64,000 bases of DNA from Duganella sp. CF458 (GCF_900113115.1 NZ_FOOF01000008.1:239293-303292), one strand, 5' to 3'; counted from the first letter of the stretch, positions 27,843 to 37,964 are shown. Notes: generated from the sequence alone by a model not told the origin. Program-made: numbers and translations.

Positions 27843-30088
27843 GCCGGTTCGAGCAAGGCCGCGAATTCGTCGGCCGGGACAGGGTGGCCATACAGGTAGC
27901 CCTGTCCCTGTTCGCAGCGCAGCAGCTTGAGCAGCTTGGCTTCTTCTTCCGTCTCGATCCCCTCGGCCACGACCTTGAGGTCAAGGTTGTGCGCCAGGGA
28001 TACCACCGTGCTGACCAGGCCCATATAGCCTGCGTCCTGCGACATGCGGGTGACGAAGGAACGATCGATTTTCATCACGTCCACCGGCAGGCTGACCAGG
28101 TAGGACAGCGAGGAATATCCGGTGCCGAAATCGTCGATCGCCACCGGTACGTCCAGGGCGCGGACCTTGCTCAGGATTTCAACCACGCGGTCATGATCGG
28201 AGACCAGCGAGCTTTCCGTGATTTCAATCGAGAGCGGCCGATTGTCGGCGCCGGCGGTATGCAGGGCATGCTCGATATCGTTGAACAGGGAATCGCAGCG
28301 GAACTGCGCCGGAGCCACGTTGACGGCGATCTGCGGCGGCTGCAGGCCCGCATCGTGCCAGGCGCGCCAGTCCTGCATGGCGCGCTGCATGACCTGGCGG
28401 CCAACGGCGATCACCAGGCCGGTGCGCTCCAATTCCGGCACGAATTCCGACGGCGACACCAGCCCGCGCTGCGGATGGCGCCAACGCACCAGCGCTTCGG
28501 CGCCCGTCAGCTTGCCGGTGCGCAGGTCGATCTTCGGCTGGTAGAAGTTGACGAACTCCTGGCGTTCGAGCGCTTCGCGCAATTCCACTTCAAGGCTGAT
28601 CTGGCGCGCCACCACGCGGTCGGCGGCACGGTCGTACTGCCCGAAACGCAGGTCGAGGTCGCGCGCGGCGGACAGTGCATCCCAGGACTTCACCAGCAAC
28701 TCGTCGGCGGTCGTGCCGTCGTCCGGCAGCGCCGCGGCGCCGGCATTGATGGTGCACCAGATCTTGTGTTCCTTGACCTGGTAGGCGCCTTGCAGCATCG
28801 GCACCGCCGTTTCGTGAATGAATTCCGCGGCCGTTTGCGTGCCATGTGCCGGCAGGAACACCGCAAAGCGGCCGACGCCGACGTGGGCCAGCAGCATGCT
28901 CTCGGCCACCACCGAGCGCAGGCGCTGGGCGATGTGGCGCATCAGGCCGACGGCGGCGGCATTGCCGTAGGCCGAGCTGATCTCGTCGAAGCGGTTGATG
29001 TTGATCAGCAGGACCGTGCCGCGCGCGTCGGAAGCGGCCAGGGCGGCAATTTCCTCTTCAAACTGCAGGCGGCTCGGCAGCCCGGACAGCACATTGGTGC
29101 GCGCCAGGCGATGCATTTCCTGCGCGTTGACCAGGCGTTCGATGCCGTAGCTCAGTTCATTGCTCAACTCACCGGCGCGCTCGCGGTAGAAGGCGTCGAA
29201 ATGGTGCTCGCGCCGCGAGTAAAAGGTGGCCACGCCCCAGGGCTGGTTGTTGACGAATAGCGGAACCGCCATGCATGACGCGATTTCATGGCCCTTGCGC
29301 GAACCGGATTGCACACGGCCGGTGGCTAGTACATGGCCCGCCAGTTCCGCCGCCAGCCAGTCGGGCGGGTGCTCGCCCGCGCTCCAGTGGCGCTCCTGGC
29401 CTTCGCGGCTGGCCGAGGCGAACAGGTACAGCGTGCCGTCGTCGGCGCGGCGGCTGATGGCCGCGCAATCGAGGCTGGGCTGGTGGGCCGCGAGGCGGCA
29501 GGCGTCCAGGCACAGCTGCTCCAGCGTGCGCGAGCGCGGGATCAGGGCGCTCAGGCGCGACAGCAGCACGTAGAAGTTATCGTGGCGGATCAGCGCGCGT
29601 TCTTTTTCCACCTCGGTAGTGACATCGATCGCGGAGCCGCCGGTAAAGGACTCGCCATTCACATGGATCGGGAACTTGTGCACCAGCCAGTGGCGCTTGC
29701 CCTCATCGGTCGTCTCCATGGTCTTGGTGACGTCCGGATTCTCCGGCGTTGCGCCATCCTGCTGTTCCAGGCCGCCGCCCATGACGTAATCGCCCTCGGC
29801 ATCCTTGATCCAGAGCGGGGCCGGAGCATGCTCGGCGAATCCGGCCAGGAAGCCTTTGGCGCGGGCCAGGCCTTGGCGCAGGCTGTGTTGGGTGCGCACG
29901 CATTGCGCCAGGTCGGCCAGCGCGGCATGCTGATCGTCGGAATAGTTTTCGGGCAAATAAGTAAATAACAGCTGCTCATCCGCCAATGCCTCGGCCGGCA
30001 CCGGCTTGCCGCACACAAATCCAGCCAGCCGCTGCAATTCTTCAAGCGAACTGGACTGCAAATGTTCAATGGATGTGCGCTTGTTCAT
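27839..30088 (-). CDS. PAS-GAF-GGDEF-EAL c-di-GMP signalling protein
   Basis: About 749 residues from the ATG at 30088 (a GTG at 30097, overlapping the upstream stop, is possible). A PAS-like region lies at 90-160 and a GAF-like domain at 190-320. The GGDEF domain (about 330-490) has lost its signature: the spot reads VGVGRFAVFL, so cyclase activity is unlikely. The EAL domain (about 505-745) keeps AEALVRW and the DDFGTGYSSLSYL and KIDRSFV motifs, so it is probably an active phosphodiesterase. No transmembrane segment; cytoplasmic sensor. Confidence 0.9.
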   Translation of the reverse strand: MNKRTSIEHLQSSSLEELQRLAGFVCGKPVPAEALADEQLLFTYLPENYSDDQHAALADLAQCVRTQHSLRQGLARAKGFLAGFAEHAPAPLWIKDAEGDYVMGGGLEQQDGATPENPDVTKTMETTDEGKRHWLVHKFPIHVNGESFTGGSAIDVTTEVEKERALIRHDNFYVLLSRLSALIPRSRTLEQLCLDACRLAAHQPSLDCAAISRRADDGTLYLFASASREGQERHWSAGEHPPDWLAAELAGHVLATGRVQSGSRKGHEIASCMAVPLFVNNQPWGVATFYSRREHHFDAFYRERAGELSNELSYGIERLVNAQEMHRLARTNVLSGLPSRLQFEEEIAALAASDARGTVLLININRFDEISSAYGNAAAVGLMRHIAQRLRSVVAESMLLAHVGVGRFAVFLPAHGTQTAAEFIHETAVPMLQGAYQVKEHKIWCTINAGAAALPDDGTTADELLVKSWDALSAARDLDLRFGQYDRAADRVVARQISLEVELREALERQEFVNFYQPKIDLRTGKLTGAEALVRWRHPQRGLVSPSEFVPELERTGLVIAVGRQVMQRAMQDWRAWHDAGLQPPQIAVNVAPAQFRCDSLFNDIEHALHTAGADNRPLSIEITESSLVSDHDRVVEILSKVRALDVPVAIDDFGTGYSSLSYLVSLPVDVMKIDRSFVTRMSQDAGYMGLVSTVVSLAHNLDLKVVAEGIETEEEAKLLKLLRCEQGQGYLYGHPVPADEFAALLEPA

Positions 30089-30093
30089 TTCAA

Positions 30094-30573
30094 TCACATC
30101 AGTTTGAACTTGAGTTGCACGGATAAAGCGCCATGCAGACGTTCCTTGTATGTAGGTACGATAGCAAAGTTAACGCCAACGCGTTGATATTCCACGCTGA
30201 TGACGGGAATTGCCGCGAGGAACCATCCGCCGTCGCGCATTTTCGGATAGCCATTAAAGCCGCCGACGACCGCGCCCAGGCGCACCGGGCCGATCGACCA
30301 CGGCTGGTAATAAACGCCGGCGTAATTCGACATGTGGCGATCGCTATTATGGAAGCGGCCGGCAGTCACGGAGGCAACAGTGGAAAAACGGTATTCAGCG
30401 CCGAAACCGGGGTTGGTGTCGTCGAAACCTTTGTCGCGCTGGAAGTGATAAGAGTAGAAACCGGGATTTACCCAAAGTTCGGATAAAGGCTGGTTTTCAA
30501 TCACTGAAAAGGTGTCGGCAAGCGCCGGCAGCGACAGGGCAGCAAAAGTAGCCCCGAGTAAAAGCTTTTTCAT
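30094..30573 (-). CDS. Secreted, probably outer-membrane beta-barrel protein
   Basis: A 159-residue protein with a signal peptide (MKKLLLGATFAALSLPALA, cleavage about residue 19). The mature part alternates hydrophobic and polar residues and is rich in Tyr, Phe and Gly (YSYHFQRD, GFGAEYRF, GVYYQPW), ending in LKFKLM, like an eight-stranded outer-membrane barrel. I do not recognise a defined family; lipid A-modifying barrels are a remote possibility. The end nearly touches the GGDEF/EAL gene. Confidence 0.7.
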   Translation of the reverse strand: MKKLLLGATFAALSLPALADTFSVIENQPLSELWVNPGFYSYHFQRDKGFDDTNPGFGAEYRFSTVASVTAGRFHNSDRHMSNYAGVYYQPWSIGPVRLGAVVGGFNGYPKMRDGGWFLAAIPVISVEYQRVGVNFAIVPTYKERLHGALSVQLKFKLM

Positions 30574-30634
30574 TTATTTCCAAAAATTTAATGACTGCGG
30601 GTGAATTATAGCGTTTGTGTCAATTCGAGAGATT

Positions 30635-33600
30635 TCAATTGCGGGCCTTGGCGTGAACAAATCGCAGAATTGTTGTAATTAAGTCATCTCCGTCGACCGG
30701 TTTGGCCACGAAACCGTTCATGCCGACCGCCTCGCACTCGGCGCGCTCACCCAGCGTGACGCCGGCGCTCATCGCCAGCACGGGCAAGTCCTGCCCCAGC
30801 TCCTTACGGATCGCCTGGGTCGCACTGAACCCGTCCATCACCGGCATTTGCACATCCATCAGCACCAGGTCGACGGGCGCCCGTCCCGAGCGCAAGAAGC
30901 TGAGCGCCTGCTCCCCGTTCTCGGCGATGTGGACCTTGGCGCCGACAGCTTCCAGCATGCTGCGGGCGACGAGCTGGTTGAGCGCATTGTCTTCGGCCAG
31001 CAGGATCGACAATCCTTCCAGTGCCTTGCTGCCACTGCTGAACGCGCCCGCTGCCGCGCGGGACCGGGCGGCGGGTGCGGCCGCCTTCCCGCCTTGGACG
31101 GACAGCGCGTAATACAGCGCCGAGCGGGTCAGGGGGCGCAACAGTTCAGGATCATGGCCGGGATCGGCGGCTGGCGGCTGGCCACCGCAACGCACACAGA
31201 TCCGCTGCGCGATATTGGCCCTGCGCGCGCTCGCCGCCAGGCTTCTGTCATAAATCAGCAAGTCATAGTTGGCGCGTGCCAGGGCTTCGCCGATGCCGGC
31301 CGCGGAATCAACCGTATCGCAGCGCCAGCCCCAGCGCGCCGCCAACTGGACCACGTCATCATGCTGTTCCTGCTTGGGGTCGGCGTACAGGACGCGCCAA
31401 TTGCGCCTGGCGCCAGGGGCGCTATAGGGATCCGGCAGGTCGCCTTCGCGCAGCGGCATCAGGAAGGTGAACGTGGTGCCGCGCCCTGGCGTGCTGTTGA
31501 CTTCGATCGATCCGCCCATCATTTGCACCAGCCGCTGGGAAATAGTGAGTCCGAGGCCGGTGCCGCCATAGCGTCGGGCCATCGATGCGTCGGCCTGGCT
31601 GAAGGGGCTGAACAGGCGCTGCAATTGCTCGGTACTGATGCCGATGCCGGTGTCGCTGACATCCCAGCGCAGCATGCCGGGCTGGGCCGGGTCCCGGCTG
31701 GCGTGGACGCTGACCGTGCCGCGTTCGGTGAACTTGAGTGCGTTGCTGACCAGGTTGAGCAGCACTTGCTGGACCCGCTGCACGTCGCCATGCAGCGAAG
31801 CCGGCACGTCGGCCTCCACACAAAGCGAGAGTGCCAGCGCTTTGTCGGTGCTGGTCATGGCCATCACTGCCGCCAATGCGCTCAGCACGTCTTCGACCAG
31901 GAAGTCGTCATCGGCCAACTCCAGCTTGTTGGCTTCGATCTTCGAGAAGTCCAGCACGTCGTTGAGCAGGGCAAGCAGGGAGCGTCCGGCGCCCGAGACC
32001 ATGTCGAGGTACTGGCGTTGCTCCGCATTGAGCGGAGTGCGCGCCAGGATCTGGCTGACACCGAGCACCGCATTCATCGGGGTCCGCAACTCATGGCTGA
32101 TATTGGCAACGAAGGCGCTCTTGGCGGCGCTGGCCGACTCGGCCTGGGTCTTGGCGTCGTTGAGTTCCTTTTCGGCCGCCTTTTCAGCCGTGACGTCGCG
32201 CATGATCATGGCGTAGCCAATGCAGTTGCCCTGTTCGTCACGCACCGGGAACAGTTGCTTCAAGCCCAGGAAGGTGCTGCCGTCGCGCCGCCGGCGCCAG
32301 GACGTGGATTCATACTGGCCATGTTCCAGCGCGAGCTTCATGCTGGTGACGGCATGGCTCTCGGTGGAGAGCGTCTGCAAGGGCTGGCCGACGATGTCGG
32401 CGGACGCATAACCGAACAGCTTTTGGGCGCCCTCATTCCAGGTGGTGATGGTGCCGGCCGGGTCCAACAACACGATAGCGTGGTTGCGGATGTGGGAAGT
32501 GAGCAGCTTGAAGCGGGCTTCGGATTCTTCCAGGCTGGCCGTTTGCTGTTCGAGCTGCCGGGCCGATTGCTCCTTGGCGCGCAATGCGGCGATACGTTCG
32601 TGCACCAGGTTGCGGCTGGCGCCGAAGAACAGCAGGCTGATCAAAGTGCCCATCAGCAGCAGCATGAAGGACTTGCCCTGGTCGACTGCGGTATCGAACA
32701 TGGCGGTAGGACGTACGTTCAAGGCCCAGGTCTGGCCGTTATCGCCGACCGGCACATACTGCAGGCTGGACAAGCGCGTGAAGCTTTGCCCCATGCCGCT
32801 GCGGGCGCTGGTGTACATCAGCTGGCCCTTCATATCCTGGAAGTAAACGTCGAGACGCACCTCGCGCAATGCGTCGCCGAAGATGCCATGCATCAGGTCG
32901 ACCATGCGGAAAGGGCTGTAGACGAAACCATGCAATTCGCGGTGCCCTGCGGCATTCTGGTGATAGACGGGATTGAACATCAGGAAGCCGGCCTGCTTGC
33001 GGCCTTCAATTTCCTGCACCAGCGTGATCGGACCGCTGGCGGTCATTTTCCCGCTTTGCATGGCGGCCACCATCGCGTCGCGCCGCGTGGGTTCCGACAT
33101 CATGTCATAGCCAAGGGCGACGTTATTGCGCTCCGAGCGCGGCTCCAGGTAGACGATGGCCGCATGCAGGTCGCGGTCGCCCTCGGGCCAGACACGCAGT
33201 TCCTGGTTGAGCGCCGCCACCGCCCCGGCCGGTGCAAAACGCGCGAAACCGACGCCGAGCACCCCTGGATACTGCTTTTGCACATCCAGTCCCGCGACAA
33301 ATTGCTGCCATTCGTCGCGTTCGACGCTGACCGAAGCGTCGAACAGCGCAGTGCCGGCGCGCAGCAGCGATTCATATCCCTCCATGCGCATGCGTATGGT
33401 TTCGCGCACGTTGTCGGCGGCGCGCTGGAACCGCTCGCTGGTACGCGATTCGGTGTCGTAGGTGATCCAGGCCCAGGCGCCGACGGTCAGGGTCATACAG
33501 GCCAGCAGGATCAGGATCGGCGTCCAGACATAGCTTTCCGCCAGGGCGGGATCTTCCTCGGTAGCCAGGACCCAGGCCAGGATGCTGCTGATGGCCAGGT

Positions 33601-34426
33601 AAGTCGACAGCGACAGCAAAGAATGGTGCAGCACACCCGAAACGAAGGGGCCGTGGTCCATGACCGTGGCCGGGATCGCGATGCTGGAAATGATCGCAAG
33701 TGCGATGCGCACCATGGAACGCCAGCGGTTGACGGCCGCCAGGCCGAGAAAGAACAGCAGGCAGTACGGCAGGAACTGGAACGCGGCGAAGTGCGCATCG
33801 CTCAGGAAGACAGCCAAGGTGGCCAGCACCAGCGAAGCGAGAAACACCAGTTGGCCCGGCGCCCAGTGCGGCCATGCCGGCCGCGCCGGGGCCGCCATGG
33901 CGAGCGGCGCAAGCAGCAACAGGCCGAGGAAGTCGCCAGTCCACCAGGTTGCGGCAACCTGCCAAGCCAGCGCGGGTGGGACGATGCTCGACAGTTCCAG
34001 CGACAGCACGCCCACCAGTGCCGATGAAAGGGCCGCCACAGCGGCGACCCCGCCGTATTTATACACTTCGCGCTGGGTTTGCAGGCCCATGCCGGCAATG
34101 CCCAGGCGCTGCAGCAGCCAGTGGGCGATCAGTGCCTCCGCTGCATTGCCGAATGCGATTGCCAGCGAGACGGTCAACAGCACCGGCAACGAGGCGGCAT
34201 TATTGTTTTGGAAGACAGCGAGGTTGGCGAGGAAAGCGCCGACCAGGATCGCGGGCCAGAATTGCCGGCCATAGCGCAGCAACAGTACCAATGCAAAGCC
34301 GGAAGGCGGCCAGATCGGACTGGCATTGCTCTGCGCCAGGGCCAGCATCAGGCCAAGCCGCGCCAGCAGATAGTACGCTCCAGTAGCGAGCAGCAGGACT
34401 GTCAGCGTACGCAGGCGATAGGGCAT
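30635..34426 (-). CDS. MASE1-CHASE-PAS hybrid sensor histidine kinase
   Basis: A 1263-residue membrane sensor. An eight-helix MASE1 domain (1-290) is followed by a helix and a periplasmic CHASE domain (about 330-540), another helix near 600 and a PAS domain (640-760). The HisKA phosphoacceptor is in HELRTPMNA near residue 778. HATPase follows with DTGIGIS and GGTGLGLTIS. A degenerate receiver (about 1020-1120, YDRS without a clear acidic pocket) precedes a complete receiver with Asp near 1191 in LVLMDVQMP. The signal is unknown. Divergent from the gene at 34521. Confidence 0.92.
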   Translation of the reverse strand: MPYRLRTLTVLLLATGAYYLLARLGLMLALAQSNASPIWPPSGFALVLLLRYGRQFWPAILVGAFLANLAVFQNNNAASLPVLLTVSLAIAFGNAAEALIAHWLLQRLGIAGMGLQTQREVYKYGGVAAVAALSSALVGVLSLELSSIVPPALAWQVAATWWTGDFLGLLLLAPLAMAAPARPAWPHWAPGQLVFLASLVLATLAVFLSDAHFAAFQFLPYCLLFFLGLAAVNRWRSMVRIALAIISSIAIPATVMDHGPFVSGVLHHSLLSLSTYLAISSILAWVLATEEDPALAESYVWTPILILLACMTLTVGAWAWITYDTESRTSERFQRAADNVRETIRMRMEGYESLLRAGTALFDASVSVERDEWQQFVAGLDVQKQYPGVLGVGFARFAPAGAVAALNQELRVWPEGDRDLHAAIVYLEPRSERNNVALGYDMMSEPTRRDAMVAAMQSGKMTASGPITLVQEIEGRKQAGFLMFNPVYHQNAAGHRELHGFVYSPFRMVDLMHGIFGDALREVRLDVYFQDMKGQLMYTSARSGMGQSFTRLSSLQYVPVGDNGQTWALNVRPTAMFDTAVDQGKSFMLLLMGTLISLLFFGASRNLVHERIAALRAKEQSARQLEQQTASLEESEARFKLLTSHIRNHAIVLLDPAGTITTWNEGAQKLFGYASADIVGQPLQTLSTESHAVTSMKLALEHGQYESTSWRRRRDGSTFLGLKQLFPVRDEQGNCIGYAMIMRDVTAEKAAEKELNDAKTQAESASAAKSAFVANISHELRTPMNAVLGVSQILARTPLNAEQRQYLDMVSGAGRSLLALLNDVLDFSKIEANKLELADDDFLVEDVLSALAAVMAMTSTDKALALSLCVEADVPASLHGDVQRVQQVLLNLVSNALKFTERGTVSVHASRDPAQPGMLRWDVSDTGIGISTEQLQRLFSPFSQADASMARRYGGTGLGLTISQRLVQMMGGSIEVNSTPGRGTTFTFLMPLREGDLPDPYSAPGARRNWRVLYADPKQEQHDDVVQLAARWGWRCDTVDSAAGIGEALARANYDLLIYDRSLAASARRANIAQRICVRCGGQPPAADPGHDPELLRPLTRSALYYALSVQGGKAAAPAARSRAAAGAFSSGSKALEGLSILLAEDNALNQLVARSMLEAVGAKVHIAENGEQALSFLRSGRAPVDLVLMDVQMPVMDGFSATQAIRKELGQDLPVLAMSAGVTLGERAECEAVGMNGFVAKPVDGDDLITTILRFVHAKARN

Positions 34427-34520
34427 GGCGTGGTGTGCGGGACGGTGGTGATGTCTTTATATCACGGAAAATGTATAAGGCTGAAATGAAGTTGTCACAA
34501 TTGCCCCTTAGCATGTCAAT

Positions 34521-35030
34521 ATGCAATTAACTCCGGAAAATCGAATTCGCCTGCGCGCCACGGTATTTGGCAAGACCGAGGCCGGACGGGTGGAATTTGT
34601 CCAGCGCAGCGCTGGGCTGACGGCACGCCAGCGCTCGGTGCTGATCCTGATCGACGGCCAGAAGGCCCTGGGTGAGATCGAAACCTGGCTGGGCGAGGAC
34701 GACATGCTGGAGGCGGTGGAAGCCTTGCTGCGCAAGGGCTTGGTAGGCATCAGTTCAGCGCCGGCGCCGGCTGCGGCACCCCCCGCTGCGTCCCCCATCG
34801 CTACCCCTCCCGCCGCGGCGACAGTGGCAGCGCGCGAGTTCATGGTGGCCGCGGCGCGCAAACACCTTGGCCTGATGGCGGCCGACCTGGTGCGCCGCAT
34901 CGAACACGCGAAAGACGAGAGTCAGCTGGCCGGTGTCATCGGCCTGTGGCACGTCTCGTTACGCGAATCCAAGACCGGCAAGCCCTGCGCCGAGGGCTTG
35001 CTGGCCGAAGCGCGCGCCTTGCTTGCCTAG
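34521..35030 (+). CDS. Hypothetical protein with two domains and a Pro/Ala linker
   Basis: A 169-residue protein. Residues 1-75 form a compact winged-helix-like region (LTARQRSVLILIDGQKALGEIE, MLEAVEALLRKGLVGI). A proline/alanine linker (78-103) leads to a helical C-terminal part of 65 residues. The N-terminal part looks like the small DNA-binding-like domain found near signalling proteins in Oxalobacteraceae. It is divergently transcribed from the hybrid kinase and overlaps the end of rlhA by four bases. Confidence 0.65.
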   Translation: MQLTPENRIRLRATVFGKTEAGRVEFVQRSAGLTARQRSVLILIDGQKALGEIETWLGEDDMLEAVEALLRKGLVGISSAPAPAAAPPAASPIATPPAAATVAAREFMVAAARKHLGLMAADLVRRIEHAKDESQLAGVIGLWHVSLRESKTGKPCAEGLLAEARALLA

Positions 35031-36994
35031 TTCGGCCGCTTGCGGTGGAATACCAGGGGGCTGTAAGGTACCGCCGATGGAGGAGGGGAGTTCAGGATAC
35101 CCGGCTTCATCGCGCCAACCACGTGCATCTCGCACGGCTTGCAGTCGAAGCGCAGTGTATAAGTGTGGTCGCCGCTGACCAGCGTCATCGGTTCGGCCTT
35201 CACCTGGCCCTGCACGCCCTGCACACCTTTCGCCTGCTTTGGGCACAGGTTGAACGAGAAGCGCAGGCAATGCTTGGTGATCATCAGCGGCACTTCGCCC
35301 GCTTCTTCATGCGACTCATAAGCGGCGGCGATCAACTGCACGCCATGCTTGTGATAAAACTCGCGCGCCTTTTCGTTGTAGACGTTGGCCAGGTAGCTCA
35401 GTTGCGTATCCGGATAAACGGCGCGCGGTTCGGCCGGCGCCTTGCGCTGAGGGCGCTGCCAGGCCGCCAGTCGCGCCGCCTCGTGCGCCGCCACAGCATC
35501 GCGGCGCAGGGCGTTGATGGCGGATGATGGCACGAACCACGGCTGCGACAACTTCAGCTCCACATGATCAGCCACGAACATGGTGTTGCCAAGCTTTGCC
35601 AGGCTGGCGCGCAAGCCGCTCTCGGCCTGTTCGGCGTTCTGCGCCGGCTGCAGTGCAAGTGCCGCATCGCTGCTGCTGACAATGCCGTCTTCATCGATGA
35701 TCGACAGGCGCAGGCCGCCTTCATTCTCGGCCAGGGTCAGTTGCAGGCCGACGTGGCGGTCGGACGATTTCTTGTGCAGCGCCGCTTCCCACTGGTGGTC
35801 GCGGTTGCGGTGGATCACGGTCCCGACTTTCAGGCCTGGCAGGACAGCCATTTGCTCGTTCGGGAAGATGCGCCAGCGCTGGCCGTCTTCGCTGTCGCCC
35901 AGCTTCTCGGCCTTGTTGGCCTGGATGCCGACGGTGGTGCGCTTGTTCATGTAATTCAGGCCGTCGCCGTTCGCCATCGGCGCATTGGTGATGACGTCGA
36001 TGTGGTCGCCGCCCATGCGCACCACGGTGCCCAGTTCCACGCCAACGTATTTTGGCGAATCGAAGGCGCCGATATCTTCCTGGCGGCCGTTCGCGAAGTA
36101 ATCGGTGTGGCCGCGGTGGAACGTCTTGTCCACGTCCGGCGTGAACAGCACGCGGGTGCGGCCGCTGGCGGCGCGGGCGAATTCAGGACGGCGTTCGAGC
36201 AGTTCGTCCAGCAATAGCCGGTAATGGGCGGTGATGTTCTTCACATAGCCCATGTCCTTGTAGCGGCCTTCGATCTTGAAGGAACGGATGCCGGCGTCGA
36301 CCAAGGCTTCCAGGTTGGCACTCTGGTCGTTGTCCTTCATCGACAGCAGGTGCTTTTCGAAGGCCACGACGCGGCCCTGGTTGTCGGACAGCGTGTAAGG
36401 CAGGCGGCAGGCCTGCGAGCAATCGCCGCGATTGGCGCTGCGGCCGGTGTCGGCATGCGAGATATAGCACTGGCCGGAGAACGCCACGCACAGCGCGCCG
36501 TGCACGAAGTACTCGAGCGGGGTATCGACTTCCGCGCGGATCTGCTTGATCTTGTCGAGGGTCAGCTCGCGCGCCAGCACCAATTGCGAGAAGCCGACGT
36601 CGCCGAGGAACTTGGCCTTTTCAACGGTGCGGATGTCGCACTGGGTCGAGGCGTGCAGCTGGATCGGCGGCAAGTCCAGTTCGAGCAGCCCCATGTCCTG
36701 GATGATCAGGGCATCGACGCCGGCTTCGTACAGTTGCCAGATCTGTTTGCGGGCCAGGTCGAGCTCCGAATCGTGCATGATGGTATTCATGGTCACGAAG
36801 ATGCGCGAACGGTAGCGGTGGGCGTACTCCACCAGCGAGGAAATATCCTCGATAGGATTGCTGGCGTTGTGGCGCGCGCCGAAGGCGGGGCCGCCGATAT
36901 AGACAGCATCCGCGCCGTGCAGGATGGCTTCGCGGCCAATTTCCGCGGTTTTAGCTGGCGCCAGCAGTTCGAGCTCGTGATCAAGCAAAGACAT
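35027..36994 (-). CDS. rlhA: 23S rRNA C2501 hydroxylase RlhA (U32 peptidase family)
   Basis: A 655-residue U32-family protein closely similar in motif order and length to E. coli RlhA (YdcP, 653 residues), which hydroxylates C2501 of 23S rRNA with prephenate-dependent chemistry. Landmarks are GADAVYIGGPAFGARHNASN, ELHASTQCDIRTVEKAKF-like sequence, GRSANRGDCSQACRLPY, KIEGRYKDMGYVKNITAHYR, and the C-terminal cysteines in KHCLRFSFNLCPKQ and CKPCEMHV. The cysteines probably bind an Fe-S cluster. Confidence 0.92.
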   Translation of the reverse strand: MSLLDHELELLAPAKTAEIGREAILHGADAVYIGGPAFGARHNASNPIEDISSLVEYAHRYRSRIFVTMNTIMHDSELDLARKQIWQLYEAGVDALIIQDMGLLELDLPPIQLHASTQCDIRTVEKAKFLGDVGFSQLVLARELTLDKIKQIRAEVDTPLEYFVHGALCVAFSGQCYISHADTGRSANRGDCSQACRLPYTLSDNQGRVVAFEKHLLSMKDNDQSANLEALVDAGIRSFKIEGRYKDMGYVKNITAHYRLLLDELLERRPEFARAASGRTRVLFTPDVDKTFHRGHTDYFANGRQEDIGAFDSPKYVGVELGTVVRMGGDHIDVITNAPMANGDGLNYMNKRTTVGIQANKAEKLGDSEDGQRWRIFPNEQMAVLPGLKVGTVIHRNRDHQWEAALHKKSSDRHVGLQLTLAENEGGLRLSIIDEDGIVSSSDAALALQPAQNAEQAESGLRASLAKLGNTMFVADHVELKLSQPWFVPSSAINALRRDAVAAHEAARLAAWQRPQRKAPAEPRAVYPDTQLSYLANVYNEKAREFYHKHGVQLIAAAYESHEEAGEVPLMITKHCLRFSFNLCPKQAKGVQGVQGQVKAEPMTLVSGDHTYTLRFDCKPCEMHVVGAMKPGILNSPPPSAVPYSPLVFHRKRPN

Positions 36995-37027
36995 TCTGAG
37001 ATAACCCTACAGTTGCAAGGGTAGTTA

Positions 37028-37936
37028 TTATACCGGCTCGTCGAAGCCGCGATCGCCCAGTTTTTCCTTCATGTAGTCGACGAACGACGCAATCCGCGCC
37101 GACAGGGCGGTATTGCGGTAGTAGACGGCATTGATCGGTTGCCGCACCTCCAATGTTGCATCGACCAGGATCTGTTGCAGGCGGCCGGCCTTGCGGTCGG
37201 CATTGCTCAAGAAATCGGACAGGCAGACGATGCCCGCCCCGTGCAGTGCCAGGTGCAGCAGGGTTTCGCCGCTTGAAGTGTAGATATTGGGCGTGACATG
37301 CACCGGCTGGCCGTCCGCGTCTTCCAATGGCCAGTCGTTCAAGGTTTCCGGCTGGTTGAAGCCCAGGATCGTGTGGTTAGCCAGGTCAGCCACGGCGGCG
37401 GGTGCGCCGTGCTTTTCGATATACGACGGGGCGGCCAGAACGCGCAGCTTGCCGGTGCCGATCGGCGTGGCATGCAGGGTCGAATCCCGCAGGCGGCCGA
37501 TGCGGAAGGCGACGTCGGTGCGCTTCTCCATCAGGTCGGTGATGCCTTCGTTGCTGTTCAATTCCAGCTCAACGCGGGGAAAACGTTCGCGGTAGCCGTT
37601 CACCAGGGGCACGATCACGTGCAGCATGAACGGCGTGGAAGCATCGATGCGCAGGCGGCCGGCAGGGCCTTGGCGGCGCAGGGACATCTTTTCTTCCGTT
37701 TCTTCGACCTTGGCGACGATGCTCCGCGCGCATTCAAGGAACGCCTTGCCTTCCTCGGTCAGCTCCAGGCGCCGCGTGGTGCGCCGGACCAGCGTGGTCT
37801 CCAGTTTTTCTTCCAGGCGGGTCAGGGTGCGGCTGGTGGCGGATACCGTCAGGCCCTGGCGTTCGGCGGCTGCGCTGATCGATCCTGTGGCCACAATGGC
37901 AATAAATGCCTGCATTTCGTCGAGCGTCGTCTTCAT
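37028..37936 (-). CDS. LysR family transcriptional regulator
   Basis: A 302-residue LysR protein: winged helix-turn-helix at 1-60 (ATGSISAAAERQGLTVSATS), linker helix and effector domain (90-290). It is divergent from dkgB; in E. coli dkgB (yafB) lies beside a LysR gene (yafC) as well, so this regulator probably controls dkgB. Two inverted repeats between the genes are candidate sites. Confidence 0.9.
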   Translation of the reverse strand: MKTTLDEMQAFIAIVATGSISAAAERQGLTVSATSRTLTRLEEKLETTLVRRTTRRLELTEEGKAFLECARSIVAKVEETEEKMSLRRQGPAGRLRIDASTPFMLHVIVPLVNGYRERFPRVELELNSNEGITDLMEKRTDVAFRIGRLRDSTLHATPIGTGKLRVLAAPSYIEKHGAPAAVADLANHTILGFNQPETLNDWPLEDADGQPVHVTPNIYTSSGETLLHLALHGAGIVCLSDFLSNADRKAGRLQQILVDATLEVRQPINAVYYRNTALSARIASFVDYMKEKLGDRGFDEPV

Positions 37937-37964
37937 ACCTTTGATTATTGCTCAAATATCTTTC

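Noticed and set aside
30848..34027. A very long open frame (over 1000 codons) on the plus strand opposite the hybrid kinase
   Set aside because: It is the antisense shadow of a high-GC gene: low-complexity His/Gln/Arg/Gly composition, no domain, and the kinase on the other strand has a complete, recognisable domain series.
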